Source of the DNA: Rothia sp. P100
GTDB lineage: Bacteria; Actinomycetota; Actinomycetes; Actinomycetales; Micrococcaceae
Direction of reading: 5' to 3'
Assembly (NCBI RefSeq): GCF_023712425.1
Contig: NZ_JAMAYG010000001.1
Location: 868,001-932,000, forward strand
DNA: 64,000 nt
The notes under the pieces were generated by a model. That model was not told the DNA's origin. It saw nothing but the letters and a program-made list of their open reading frames with translations, and did no database searches. The position numbers and the translations under genes were made by a program. This document shows, piece after piece, positions 36,601-43,690 of the stretch (the first letter of the stretch is position 1; each line of letters opens with the position of its first letter).

Positions 36601-36837
36601 ACCAAGTTTGTTAAGTAACGAATTAACAAGAGAAATGCGTTCGCTGACATTTGTTTGTTCAAGTTTTGCGACAACTTGCTGGGCTATGTATTTAGCTAAA
36701 GATGGAATGTGCTCAGCGTCAGTAGCAGGTAGCTCCGTTTCGACCCACTCAGTATTCTCAGGGATTTCAAGACCTTGGGTTTTATGAGTTTTTAGGGTTT
36801 CGTAAAGCCCCAGAGGGAGACGCTGTTCTTTGCTCAT
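33622..36837 (-). CDS. PLD-nuclease/SF2-helicase fusion with DUF3427 C-terminus
   Basis: A 1071-residue protein from ATG 36837 (MSKEQRLPLGLYE). Order: N-terminal helical region; phospholipase-D-type domain with LHAKAWLFHR (H218, K220) and GSSNLS (236-241), one HKD half-site; SF2 helicase with AATGTGKT (about 349-356), VDEFHH (about 443-448), LGLTATPERTDG and QQLGRGLRRSPDKAVLVVLDFVG; then a DUF3427 region ending in LYLFVGPVSYRSHTGSKPMHIKWELE-like sequence. It is solitary, flanked by a 460-base gap, and looks a little lower in GC than its neighbours. Similar helicase/PLD proteins occur in defence-rich settings; an anti-phage role is inference. Confidence 0.85.
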   Translation of the reverse strand: MSKEQRLPLGLYETLKTHKTQGLEIPENTEWVETELPATDAEHIPSLAKYIAQQVVAKLEQTNVSERISLVNSLLNKLGEDLGSDEIARPTDVKNAGNLIQLTELKPKNQTQATLRPVTPLSNVALLTNNPKEPRLGEELKRELESADRVDLLCSFLKLTGVNVLAPQLDILKRRGIPFRVITTTYMGATDRKAVDQLVEKYGAQVKISYEKNSTRLHAKAWLFHRNTGFSTGYVGSSNLSHAALTDGLEWNVRISNTVTPGILGQFNAAFQGYWESPQFEAYMGSEEDIQKLDSSLVEAKIGQGAQTRPNLSINYSHVDVHPYTHQAIMLDELQSERQNEHHRNLAVAATGTGKTIFSALDYKRLCDQAGRRLRLLFVAHQAEILNQSQSAFATVMRDANFGEQYFGGLIPERNEHVFATIQTLSNSGRDRFAPDHFDVVIVDEFHHASAVSYQKVLGYFQPQELLGLTATPERTDGKNVAVEYFDGRIATQLRLWDALEADLLVPFHYYGINDATDLSGVTFERGSYRDSELSKYYLENKRRVALILEQIDQKIADPQSMKAIGFCVDRAHAQYMADQFNKANLPATYLIGTDTEEHRADVIRRLKNPEDELTTVFTVNLFNEGVDIPEVDTLLMLRPTQSPTLFQQQLGRGLRRSPDKAVLVVLDFVGNQAKGFRFDQKMRSLTRTGVLTSKDIEAPMLPPGCSIQLDKKTQQQVLKSIKDALNPKIEVLADNLKIFAEEQKKKNFEVIVTDLLEPYLEHYGLDLAHIYGRKTAHQKGLTFTFLLDQAGQIPKIPELYQKGSMTEYLSSRIKGLSHVNDEARVNTYQRLLTEDRREADLSTTEKRYAWMLLFSFWPYGKFKTGENKFTLDQGLSELRQHPYFIQELIQIWAYRLNADRHSPQVSQSLPMDVPLQTHAYYSREEIFAALGRHEAENNPSPGGAVNGVLEADETATIALTVTLNKSEKYYTPETMYRDYAITETEFAWDSQNPTSPDNRLGEIYQRHNALGKVPLLFVRYTRTNDIGTAPYLFVGPVSYRSHTGSKPMHIKWELERPMPADFFALAKSTA

Positions 36838-37299
36838 ACATGCAGCATAAAATATTTTTATTCTTCCGGTGTCATATAAGCTACCGAGCCACACATGGAG
36901 ATCAGCAATTTTTAGACTGCTAGTACGCGCACCTGTATAGCTTCATCAACGCGTCATGCCATGCAGGGAATGCTTTATGCGTGCTATCCCCCTCTGCCAA
37001 ACTTGCGGTAATGCAGGACACCAAGAGATGAGGGCGTGATACACGCAGCAGACCCACAAACACAGTCCGCTGGCTCCAGGCTCATGCTCAGCCCGGATGA
37101 CTACCACCGGCCGAAGCCTGCTTTATTCTCTGGCAGCTACCCTCCTGCTTCTAGGCATCACCTCACCCAGCAGGCGGTCACGGCAAGTGCTCTTTACTTT
37201 TTCTTCCGCAGAATGATCCCCGTCAACAATCCTCGTCTGCAGCACGGTTATTGCACAGACGGGGATAAACAGCAACACGGCAGGGACGCCGCGTAGCAC
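36838..37299. other. Gap between helicase gene and ald; no supported gene
   Basis: 460 bases. It must contain the helicase promoter (minus strand). A plus-strand frame of 86 codons near 37036-37296 has no RBS and an atypical composition (His/Gln-rich, no family). I see no tRNA, repeat or riboswitch. Confidence 0.5.
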
Positions 37300-38385
37300 C
37301 TAGCTCGCTAGGTCAGGGAAGGCTTCTGCCACACCGTCAAAGACGATTTTGCCTGCCTCCGTATTGAGCCCTAGCGCTAGGTCGGGGTTAGTTGCTAGGG
37401 CGGCATCCACTCCATCTGCCAGCTTGAGCACATAGGGCAGGGTAGCGTCTGTCAGCGCCAAGGTTGAGGTGCGCGGTACAGCTCCGGGCATGTTGGCTAC
37501 GCAGTAGTGCCTGATGCCGTCTACCTCAAAAATGGGGTCAGCATAGGTAGTGGGTTTGGAGGTTTCAAAGCATCCGCCCTGGTCAATCGCCACATCAATC
37601 AGGAGTGCACCGGGCCTCATCTGCTTCAGGTGCTCACGACGCACCACCTTAGGTGCCTTAGCGCCGGGCACCAGAATGGAGCCGACTACCACGTCCGCCG
37701 CTACAATTTCACGCTCAATATTGGCTGGGGTTGAGGTCAGAATACGCGCTGATGCGCCAAATAGATCAGCCAGTTCGCGCACCCGCGGCCCGTAACCCTC
37801 AAGAATGGTGACCTCGGCGCCTAGACCCACCAGCAGTTTTGCCGCCTGGGTACCCACATTGCCACCGCCCAGCACCACCGCGCGGGCAGGCGCAACACCG
37901 GGCACGCCGCCCAGCAGAGTGCCACTGCCACCTTCTGTTGAGAGCAGGTACTGAGCACCAACCTGGGCTGCAAGGCGCCCCGCAACCTCGCTCATGGGCA
38001 ATAGTAGAGGCAGCGCCCGGCCGGTACGCACGGTTTCATAAGCAATACCGCGAGTCTTAGCCGCCAGAAGAGCCTCGGTCAGGGGCTTGTCTGCAGCTAG
38101 GTGCAGATAAGTGAAAAGAGTAAGATCTTCGCGCAGGTACTCATACTCAGATTCAATGGGTTCTTTGACCTTCACCAGCAGTTCTGCTTGCTCCCAGGTC
38201 TCACTCTGGCGCACCAGCTGCGCACCGGCACCCTCATATTCTTCATTAGTGAAGCCAGCGCCAACGCCGGCGTCCTTCTCGATAAAAACCTGGTGGCCAG
38301 CCTGGGTAAGTGCGTAGACGCCATCGGGGGTCAGCCCTACTCGCTGTTCTTGGGGTTTGATTTCGCGGGGTACGCCAATGCGCAT
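37300..38385 (-). CDS. ald: Alanine dehydrogenase
   Basis: NAD-dependent L-alanine/pyruvate interconversion. From ATG 38385 (AAGGAAG five bases upstream) the 361-residue protein begins MRIGVPREIKPQEQRVGLTP, the family signature with the catalytic Lys/Arg region. KVKEP, TYLHLAAD and the NAD-binding VVLGGGNVGTQAAKLLVGLGAEVTIL (about 168-193) follow, and VDVAIDQGGCFETSKPTTY and HYCVANMPGAVPRTSTLAL are diagnostic. A small perfect palindrome lies 35 bases upstream of the start. Confidence 0.95.
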   Translation of the reverse strand: MRIGVPREIKPQEQRVGLTPDGVYALTQAGHQVFIEKDAGVGAGFTNEEYEGAGAQLVRQSETWEQAELLVKVKEPIESEYEYLREDLTLFTYLHLAADKPLTEALLAAKTRGIAYETVRTGRALPLLLPMSEVAGRLAAQVGAQYLLSTEGGSGTLLGGVPGVAPARAVVLGGGNVGTQAAKLLVGLGAEVTILEGYGPRVRELADLFGASARILTSTPANIEREIVAADVVVGSILVPGAKAPKVVRREHLKQMRPGALLIDVAIDQGGCFETSKPTTYADPIFEVDGIRHYCVANMPGAVPRTSTLALTDATLPYVLKLADGVDAALATNPDLALGLNTEAGKIVFDGVAEAFPDLAS

Positions 38386-38419
38386 GGTTACTTCCTTTAA
38401 TTCGCCATCAAAAACAGGG

Positions 38420-38437
38420 GTGTAATCCATATTACAC
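38420..38437 (-). promoter_or_regulatory. Perfect inverted repeat upstream of ald
   Basis: GTGTAAT-CCAT-ATTACAC, 7-base arms with a 4-base spacer, centred ~43 bases before the ald ATG. On the minus strand it contains TAATAT, a possible -10, with no good -35, as expected for an activator-dependent promoter. Alanine dehydrogenase genes are often controlled by Lrp/AldR-type regulators; the link here is inference. Confidence 0.5.
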
Positions 38438-38444
38438 GCAAGCA

Positions 38445-38481
38445 CCCGGGCTCCCCCACCTAGAGGAGCGAAGAGCCCGGG
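38445..38481 (-). terminator. GC-rich hairpin between DUF3151 gene and ald
   Basis: CCCGGGCTC (38445-38453) and GAGCCCGGG (38473-38481) pair perfectly around a 19-base loop, 17 bases after the DUF3151 stop. The T tract is poor, so termination may be partial. Confidence 0.55.
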
Positions 38482-38498
38482 CAACAAAATCTGTGTAA

Positions 38499-38915
38499 CT
38501 AGCTCAGTTCAGACTTCGCCGAAGGGTCTGAATCGTTCAGGAATTTTTCGATGCGCTCCGCCTCGTCAGCCTCGCCAATCGCAGCAGCAGCCTGGCCCAG
38601 CAACAGCAGAGCCTTCAGGAAGCCGCGATTAGGTTCATGGCTTACGGGGATTGGCCCGTGCCCCTTCCAACCGTTGCCGCGCAGTGCGTCCAAACCGCGG
38701 TGGTAGCCCACGCGCGCATAAGCGTAAGCCTCAAGCACGCGGCCATCTGCCCAGGTTTCTTCAGCTAAGGTTGCCCAAGCCAGTGGGGACTTGGGGAAGG
38801 CCTTAGCCAAATCTTCACCAATATCGCCGGCCTGGACGCGTGCCAGTAGCTCGGTTTCTTCGGGCAGGTAGGTGGGGGCAGGGCCGTCCAACAGGTTCTT
38901 ACCAGCAAGTGACAT
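38499..38915 (-). CDS. DUF3151 family protein
   Basis: A 138-residue cytosolic protein of the actinobacterial DUF3151 family. It is helical, TPR-like in appearance: LLARVQAGDIGEDLAKAFPKSPLAWATLAEETWADGRVLEAYAYARVGYHRGLDALRGNGWKG contains the conserved family core. Function unknown. Often found beside fructose-bisphosphate aldolase in relatives; here fba lies nearby but the fic gene intervenes. Confidence 0.88.
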   Translation of the reverse strand: MSLAGKNLLDGPAPTYLPEETELLARVQAGDIGEDLAKAFPKSPLAWATLAEETWADGRVLEAYAYARVGYHRGLDALRGNGWKGHGPIPVSHEPNRGFLKALLLLGQAAAAIGEADEAERIEKFLNDSDPSAKSELS

Positions 38916-38982
38916 GGGGGTCTCCTTAACAGTTCTTACGGTTACACCAAAGTCTACGCGCTAGCCAGGCACGCCACCCCAG

Positions 38983-40188
38983 CTAATCTTCAAAGAGCCT
39001 GCTGCGACCGGCTTGACTCAACCGGATGCACAAAGGACGGGATGAGATACGTTCTGCCAGCCCCTTAGTTTCAAGCCCCTCGATGTACTTACGAGTCGTA
39101 CTTCTTGACCTACCCGACACCTCGGTTAGCGTATCCCAAGTAACTCCCAATCCATTACCAAAAAGACGTTCATGGGCAAGAACGTAGAGGGTTCCGGATA
39201 GACCCTCGGTGAGCTCCTCATCATCAGCCACCAATACATCAAGGCGGGACTCCAGAGCAGACATCTGCTTCTGTTTCAGCTCGAAATCATCCATCAAAGC
39301 TACCTGTGCATCTTGGATTAACTCCAACATTGTATGAACAAAGGGGGTAGCATCAGCAAAGTTCAGTGGCTCTTCAACATCTGTGAACGCCCTATAGTAC
39401 TTAGGTCTCTGCCCATTAATTTGAGAAGCCAAAGTCAGCACGGTAAAAGCAGAAAAAATATGTAGAAGCTGAGCACTCAGCAAAAACCTGCCGAAACGCC
39501 CATTGCCATCATAGAAAGGGTGGACTGCCTCAAACATAAAGTGGGAAACCACCCTGGAAAGAAGGAAGGAGGCGCTGTCGTCTTCCAGGTGTTCCAACAT
39601 TGCTTTGAGTTGCTCAGATATTTCCCCCTCATCTTTGGCTCCGGCATGGACAACCTCGTTAGCACCGTCGCGCACGTATACCGGACCAGCCCTAAATAGA
39701 TCGCCATCAAGGCGATCATCCTCTTCAATTTCAGAGCCAAAGAGGCTGTCATAGGTAGCCCGGATGCCCTCTAAAGTAACAGGCGGCTCAACCTTGCCCT
39801 GGGAAAGCTCCAAGTACAGCGTCGCAATCTCACGGAACTTCTTATGCTCGTTTGGCGCTGCTTCAAGAGCGTCCATAATTTCTTGCCGCGTAGAACGCAC
39901 ACCCTCAATTTCATTAGTCGCTGCAATTTCCCTAATGATGAGGTTATATAGGTAGCTTTTCCGTGCCGCTACAGGGATATTTTGTGCCAGGTTTTTGATG
40001 GAGCGCTCATTGCGCAAAATCTTCTCTTGCAACTGGAGCAACTGGGGCGTAGCCGTATAGAAGAGAGTCTCCGCACCCACAGTAAAGCGCGTTTCAAAAC
40101 CGTTAGACCGCCTGCGCTGAGCCTCAGAGGCAGCAGTATCATGGTCGTACTGATGAAAGACGCTCTTGAGCAACCTGTATTTCTGCAT
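38983..40188 (-). CDS. Fic-domain AMP-transferase with winged-helix C-terminus
   Basis: A 401-residue Fic protein that most likely transfers AMP from ATP to a protein target. From ATG 40188: an inhibitory-helix motif TNEIEG (91-96, matching (S/T)xxxE(G/N)) places it in class II with intramolecular inhibition. The catalytic loop HPFYDGNGRFGR (223-234) is canonical, with His, Asp, Gly-Asn-Gly-Arg and Arg all intact. The C-terminus (about 330-401: GVTWDTLTEVSGRSRSTTRKYIEGLETKGLAERI) is a winged helix. No separate antitoxin gene is adjacent. The upstream region holds three evenly spaced palindromes; self-binding through the winged helix is my inference. Confidence 0.92.
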   Translation of the reverse strand: MQKYRLLKSVFHQYDHDTAASEAQRRRSNGFETRFTVGAETLFYTATPQLLQLQEKILRNERSIKNLAQNIPVAARKSYLYNLIIREIAATNEIEGVRSTRQEIMDALEAAPNEHKKFREIATLYLELSQGKVEPPVTLEGIRATYDSLFGSEIEEDDRLDGDLFRAGPVYVRDGANEVVHAGAKDEGEISEQLKAMLEHLEDDSASFLLSRVVSHFMFEAVHPFYDGNGRFGRFLLSAQLLHIFSAFTVLTLASQINGQRPKYYRAFTDVEEPLNFADATPFVHTMLELIQDAQVALMDDFELKQKQMSALESRLDVLVADDEELTEGLSGTLYVLAHERLFGNGLGVTWDTLTEVSGRSRSTTRKYIEGLETKGLAERISSRPLCIRLSQAGRSRLFED

Positions 40189-40207
40189 AACAGCCCTGCC
40201 TATCTCG

Positions 40208-40225
40208 TAAAAACACCCGTTTTTA
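40208..40225 (-). promoter_or_regulatory. Palindrome 1 upstream of fic
   Basis: TAAAAAC-ACCC-GTTTTTA, a perfect 7-base inverted repeat (flanks partly extend the similarity to palindromes 2 and 3). Its centre is at about 40216.5, only 20 bases before the fic ATG, so protein bound here could block the ribosome site or early elongation. Confidence 0.7.
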
Positions 40226-40250
40226 GTATTTAGACCCCATCCTATCCATT

Positions 40251-40286
40251 CCTTAAACGTAAAAACACCCCTTTTTACGTTTAAGG
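40251..40286 (-). promoter_or_regulatory. Palindrome 2 upstream of fic
   Basis: CCTTAAACGTAAAAA (40251-40265) and TTTTTACGTTTAAGG (40272-40286): 15-base perfect arms with a 6-base spacer. Centre 40268.5, 52 bases from palindrome 1. Confidence 0.8.
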
Positions 40287-40303
40287 GACGGCTCGGACGC
40301 ACC

Positions 40304-40336
40304 CTTAAACCTAAAAAGCCCATTTTTAGGGTTAAG
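40304..40336 (-). promoter_or_regulatory. Palindrome 3 upstream of fic
   Basis: CTTAAACCTAAAAA (40304-40317) and TTTTTAGGGTTAAG (40323-40336): 14-base arms with one mismatch and a 5-base spacer. Centre 40320, 51.5 bases from palindrome 2. The shared core is TTAAAC-TAAAAA with a CCC-containing spacer. Confidence 0.75.
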
Positions 40337-40377
40337 CCGCCGCCCCGTTCTGCGGTGCACAGCCCACGCACACAAAA

Positions 40378-40415
40378 GCGCGGCGCGCCCTCCCCAAAAG
40401 AAGGACGCACCGCGC
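40378..40415 (-). terminator. Terminator of fba
   Basis: A 16-base GC-rich stem with wobble pairs (40378-40393 with 40400-40415) and 6-base loop, followed on the minus strand by TTTTG. It lies 24 bases beyond the fba stop and separates fba from the fic regulatory array. Confidence 0.85.
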
Positions 40416-40438
40416 CTGTAAAGCTAGCCAGCTAGGGA

Positions 40439-41461
40439 CTACTTCACTGAAGTACCTGCTGAGCCTAGCTGCTGAGCTGCTTCCACCACGCGAGCGGTCA
40501 TACCAGCTTCAGCTGCAGCACCCCATACGCGGGGATCGTAGAGCTTCTTGTTGCCAACTTCGCCGTCAACCTTCAGCACACCGTCGTAGTTGCTGAACAT
40601 GTGGCCAGCAACGGGGCGGGTGTAGGCGTACTGGGTGTCAGTGTCGATGTTCATCTTGATAACACCGTATGAAACGGCATCCGCGATTTCCTGCTCGGTT
40701 GAGCCTGAACCACCGTGGAAGACCAGGTAGAAAGGCTTGTCCTTGCCGTACTTAGCGCCGACCTCAGTCTGGATTTCCTTGAGCAGCTCGGGGCGCAGGT
40801 GCACGTTACCGGGCTTGTAGACACCGTGAACATTACCGAAGGTTAGAGCAGCCATGTAGGTGCCCTTCTCGCCCAGGCCGATAGCCTCAACGGTCTTGAT
40901 GGCATCCTCAACAGTGGTGTAGAGAGAGTCATCGATAGCGCCCTCAACGCCGTCTTCTTCGCCACCAACAGCACCGATCTCGACCTCAAGAACCTGGTGG
41001 TTCTTAGCGGTGCGAGCGATCAGCTGCTGAGCGATTTCAAGGTTCTCTTCGAGGGAGATAGCTGAGCCGTCCCACATGTGTGAGTTGAAGATGGGGTCTT
41101 CGCCGCGGGCTACAGCCTTCTCTGACTCTTCGAGCAGGGGCAGAACGAAGCCGTCTAGCTTATCCTGGGGGCAGTGGTCGGTGTGCAGAGCAATGTTGAC
41201 ATCATACTGCTTAGCGACCTCGCGAGCGTAGGCAGCGAAAGCCAGTGAGCCAACAACCATGTTCTTCTTGGTTGAGCCTGACCAGTATGCTGCGCCACCG
41301 GTTGATGCCTGGATGATGCCGTCTGAACCTGCCTCAGCGAAACCTGCAATGGCTGCGTTGAGGGTCTGTGATGAGGTGACGTTGATTGCTGGGTACGCGA
41401 AACCCTTGGTCTTCGCGTTTTCAAGCATTTCTGCATAGACTTCCGGGGTTGCAATAGGCAT
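40439..41461 (-). CDS. fba: Class II fructose-bisphosphate aldolase
   Basis: Zinc-dependent aldolase of glycolysis/gluconeogenesis. Family signatures: FAYPAINVTSSQTLNAAI, VNIALHTDHCPQDKLD (zinc His and catalytic Asp), FNSHMWDGSAISLEENLEIA, TFGNVHGVYKPGNVHLRP (zinc ligand His) and LVFHGGSGSTEQEIADAVSYGVIKMNIDTDTQYAYTRP. Length 340 matches the class IIA type. Monocistronic, with its own terminator. Confidence 0.97.
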   Translation of the reverse strand: MPIATPEVYAEMLENAKTKGFAYPAINVTSSQTLNAAIAGFAEAGSDGIIQASTGGAAYWSGSTKKNMVVGSLAFAAYAREVAKQYDVNIALHTDHCPQDKLDGFVLPLLEESEKAVARGEDPIFNSHMWDGSAISLEENLEIAQQLIARTAKNHQVLEVEIGAVGGEEDGVEGAIDDSLYTTVEDAIKTVEAIGLGEKGTYMAALTFGNVHGVYKPGNVHLRPELLKEIQTEVGAKYGKDKPFYLVFHGGSGSTEQEIADAVSYGVIKMNIDTDTQYAYTRPVAGHMFSNYDGVLKVDGEVGNKKLYDPRVWGAAAEAGMTARVVEAAQQLGSAGTSVK

Positions 41462-41761
41462 GCTGACTCCTTGGTTGTCGGTTGGGCGGCCCGGTTGGCT
41501 GCCTGTTGATCGAGTTAGTACCAGCGCTGCCGGGCTAACCGGTCAGGGGCACTTGCCTACTTCTCAGTTTACCAAGGGTGAACCCGCTTAAGGTAGGTTT
41601 CCCACACAAATTTCGGTCATAAACCCACTTAAAACCATGAAGATCATAGAGTCTAATGCACCTCAAGCCTAATTTTTCTCGGTCGAGAAGGCTTACATGT
41701 TGGTTTTTATGGGTTTACGTGGACGCCTCTTACCCTCAGTTCGCCCCCTATTGATACACAA
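41462..41761. other. fba leader/promoter region
   Basis: About 300 bases between fba and the DASS symporter terminator. The A/T-rich stretch near 41620-41720 probably holds the fba promoter (for example TATGAT on the minus strand around 41650), but no clean -35 is visible. No gene or known riboswitch recognised. Confidence 0.4.
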
Positions 41762-41817
41762 GGACGCCGCCGGTGTACCTTCCCTGCTCGTTGCTGGAAG
41801 GTGCACCTGCGGCGTCC
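41762..41817 (-). terminator. Long hairpin terminator of the DASS symporter gene
   Basis: A 22-base stem (41762-41783 with 41796-41817) with one mismatch and one wobble, loop of 12. Both arms end in the word GGACGCCGC/GCGGCGTCC. Lies 18 bases after the symporter stop. Confidence 0.85.
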
Positions 41818-41835
41818 TCACCGGAACCTAAAAGG

Positions 41836-43446
41836 CTAAAGACCGAAGACCCAGACAGCCAGGCTCATGGTGGTTGCGGTAATGGCGAAGATACAGAAGA
41901 TATTCAGCCACAGACCGCCCTTGATCATCTGACCGATGGTGACGTACCCCGAGCCGTAAGCAATAGCGTTGGGCGGGGTTGCTACCGGCAGCATGAAGGC
42001 GCAGGTTGCAGCCAGTGCCACGGGGATTGCCAACAGCATGGGATCGTAGCCCATGCCCATGGCGATGCCGCCAGCCACGGGTAGGAAGGTCGCCGCGGTA
42101 GCCGTGTTAGAGGTCAGCTCGGTGAGGAAGAGCACGCCGGTAGCTACCAGAGCCACAATCAGCAGAATGGGCAGAGCGCCCAGACCGGCAACCGTACTAC
42201 CAATCCATTCGGTCAGCCCGGAGCTAGTGAACTGACCTGAAAGAGCCAGACCGCCGCCGAAGAGGAGCAGGACGCCCCAAGGAAGCTTGGTGGCAGTTTC
42301 CCAGTCAATCAGGCGAACACCCTTATTAGCGCTGCCACCGGCAGGCAGCGCAAAGAGCAGTAGACCCACGGCCACCGCGATGCCGGCGTCCGTGATGGGG
42401 GGCGCATCAGACCAGATGATGGGCACAAAAATCCAAGCGAGAGCCGCCAGAATGAAGATCCCCAGCACCTGCCCTTCGCCCGAGCCCATGTTACCTAGCT
42501 TCTGGTACTCGGTAGCAATCAGCTTTTTACCGCCGGGAATCTCATCAATTTCGGGCTTGAACAGTACCTTAGTCAGCAGGAACCAGCAGAAGAAAAGAAC
42601 CACAATGGCGATGGGCATGCCCACAATCATCCACTGACCAAAGCCAATCTGCACACCGTGCGTGTCGGCCATGTAGCCTGCCAGCAGGGTGTTGGGAGGG
42701 GTACCAATCAGGGTGCCCAGCGAACCGATGGACGCCGCGTAGGCAATACCCAGCATGAGCGCAGTGCCAAAGTTGGACTCAATGACAGCGCTCTTGACCT
42801 CATCGCTGTCAGGGGCGGCGCCGTCCTCAATCTGAATATTCTTACCGCCGGTTGCCTGGGCAATCAGCATGAGCACGGAGACACCGATAGGAATCATCAT
42901 GACCGCGGTGGCGGTGTTCGATACCCACATCGAGAGAAAACCCGTGGCCACCATGAAACCCGCAACCATCATGGAGGGGTTGGTGCCCATGACTTTGAGG
43001 GTCAGCAGAGCGATACGGCGGTGCAGGTTCCAGCGCTGCATAGCAAGCGCCAGCAGGAATCCGCCCATGAAGAGAAAGATGATGCTGTTGCCGTAGCTGG
43101 CGCCGATATCGTTGATCTTAACTTCGCTGTTAAAGACCGGGAAAATCACAAGCGGCAGGAGGGCTGTGGCAGGGATGGGAATTGCTTCGGTCATCCACCA
43201 ACCGCCCATGAGCACAGCAGTTGCCGCAGTGAGGCGGGCGGCGTCCGGCACCTCGCCGGGCATGATGAAGTAGACCAAAAGCGCGGCAACTAGACCACCG
43301 ATGAAACCAATGAAGCGCTTCTTGCGTTCGCCCTGCTCAACCTCTGGGGCCTGAGAGCCGCGGGAGTGGTGAATCTGAGAAATCGCCTGAGTGGGCGCCG
43401 CACTGTACTTCTGCAGGTGGTCGCCCGTGACGTGGGGTTTTGACAT
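41836..43446 (-). CDS. DASS (SLC13) family anion symporter
   Basis: A 536-residue Na+-coupled carrier for di-/tricarboxylates, sulfate or phosphate-like anions. After a polar N-terminus it has about 12-14 helices. The two SNT motifs are visible: VSNTATAVMMIPIGVSVL and ELTSNTATAATFLPVAGGIA, which bind Na+ and substrate carboxylate. AYAASIGSLGTLIGTPPNTLLAGYM and ATPPNAIAYGSGYV are further family signatures. Substrate not determined; succinate-type acids are likely. A palindrome in its promoter region suggests regulation. Confidence 0.92.
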   Translation of the reverse strand: MSKPHVTGDHLQKYSAAPTQAISQIHHSRGSQAPEVEQGERKKRFIGFIGGLVAALLVYFIMPGEVPDAARLTAATAVLMGGWWMTEAIPIPATALLPLVIFPVFNSEVKINDIGASYGNSIIFLFMGGFLLALAMQRWNLHRRIALLTLKVMGTNPSMMVAGFMVATGFLSMWVSNTATAVMMIPIGVSVLMLIAQATGGKNIQIEDGAAPDSDEVKSAVIESNFGTALMLGIAYAASIGSLGTLIGTPPNTLLAGYMADTHGVQIGFGQWMIVGMPIAIVVLFFCWFLLTKVLFKPEIDEIPGGKKLIATEYQKLGNMGSGEGQVLGIFILAALAWIFVPIIWSDAPPITDAGIAVAVGLLLFALPAGGSANKGVRLIDWETATKLPWGVLLLFGGGLALSGQFTSSGLTEWIGSTVAGLGALPILLIVALVATGVLFLTELTSNTATAATFLPVAGGIAMGMGYDPMLLAIPVALAATCAFMLPVATPPNAIAYGSGYVTIGQMIKGGLWLNIFCIFAITATTMSLAVWVFGL

Positions 43447-43527
43447 GTAGACCTCACTTCTTTGTGTGTGTAACTCCTAGCCCGCACTCATGCGGGGGTT
43501 TGTTCCACTCTACTAGATAGGGCCCTT

Positions 43528-43545
43528 TGTGAAGTGTACTTCACA
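43528..43545 (-). promoter_or_regulatory. Inverted repeat upstream of the DASS symporter gene
   Basis: TGTGAAGT-GT-ACTTCACA, perfect 8-base arms, about 82 bases before the start codon. It resembles a CRP/GlxR half-site pair but with 8 rather than 6 central bases (TGTGA-N8-TCACA), so a GntR-type repressor is equally possible. Confidence 0.55.
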
Positions 43546-43579
43546 TGTGTGTGACGCTGGTGGGGGTAGCAGTATAGGT

Positions 43580-43624
43580 AACGCCTCACCACCATGGGGG
43601 CAATCCCCCTCCTCGTGAGGCGTT
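43580..43624 (-). terminator. Double-stem hairpin downstream of the MFS gene
   Basis: Outer stem AACGCCTCAC (43580-43589) with GTGAGGCGTT (43615-43624), inner stem GGGGG-CAAT-CCCCC. It sits between the MFS stop and the symporter promoter and probably ends the MFS transcript. Confidence 0.65.
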
Positions 43625-43690
43625 ATTCCTGCAGATGCGATGGTAAGCAGGGCGCCGGGCTAAGCCTGCCCAGGTCTAGGATGCCCAGGT

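Noticed and set aside
37036-37296. 86-codon plus-strand frame in the gap upstream of the helicase gene
   Set aside because: No RBS, no recognisable domain, composition unlike the surrounding genes and no adjacent gene to couple with.
37298-37313. ACCTAGC-TC-GCTAGGT palindrome over the ald stop codon
   Set aside because: Short, overlaps coding sequence and lacks a T tract; not counted as a terminator.
38983-40188. Fic protein as a toxin with a separate antitoxin
   Set aside because: The protein carries its own inhibitory motif TNEIEG near the N-terminus, as in class II Fic proteins, and no small antitoxin gene is adjacent.
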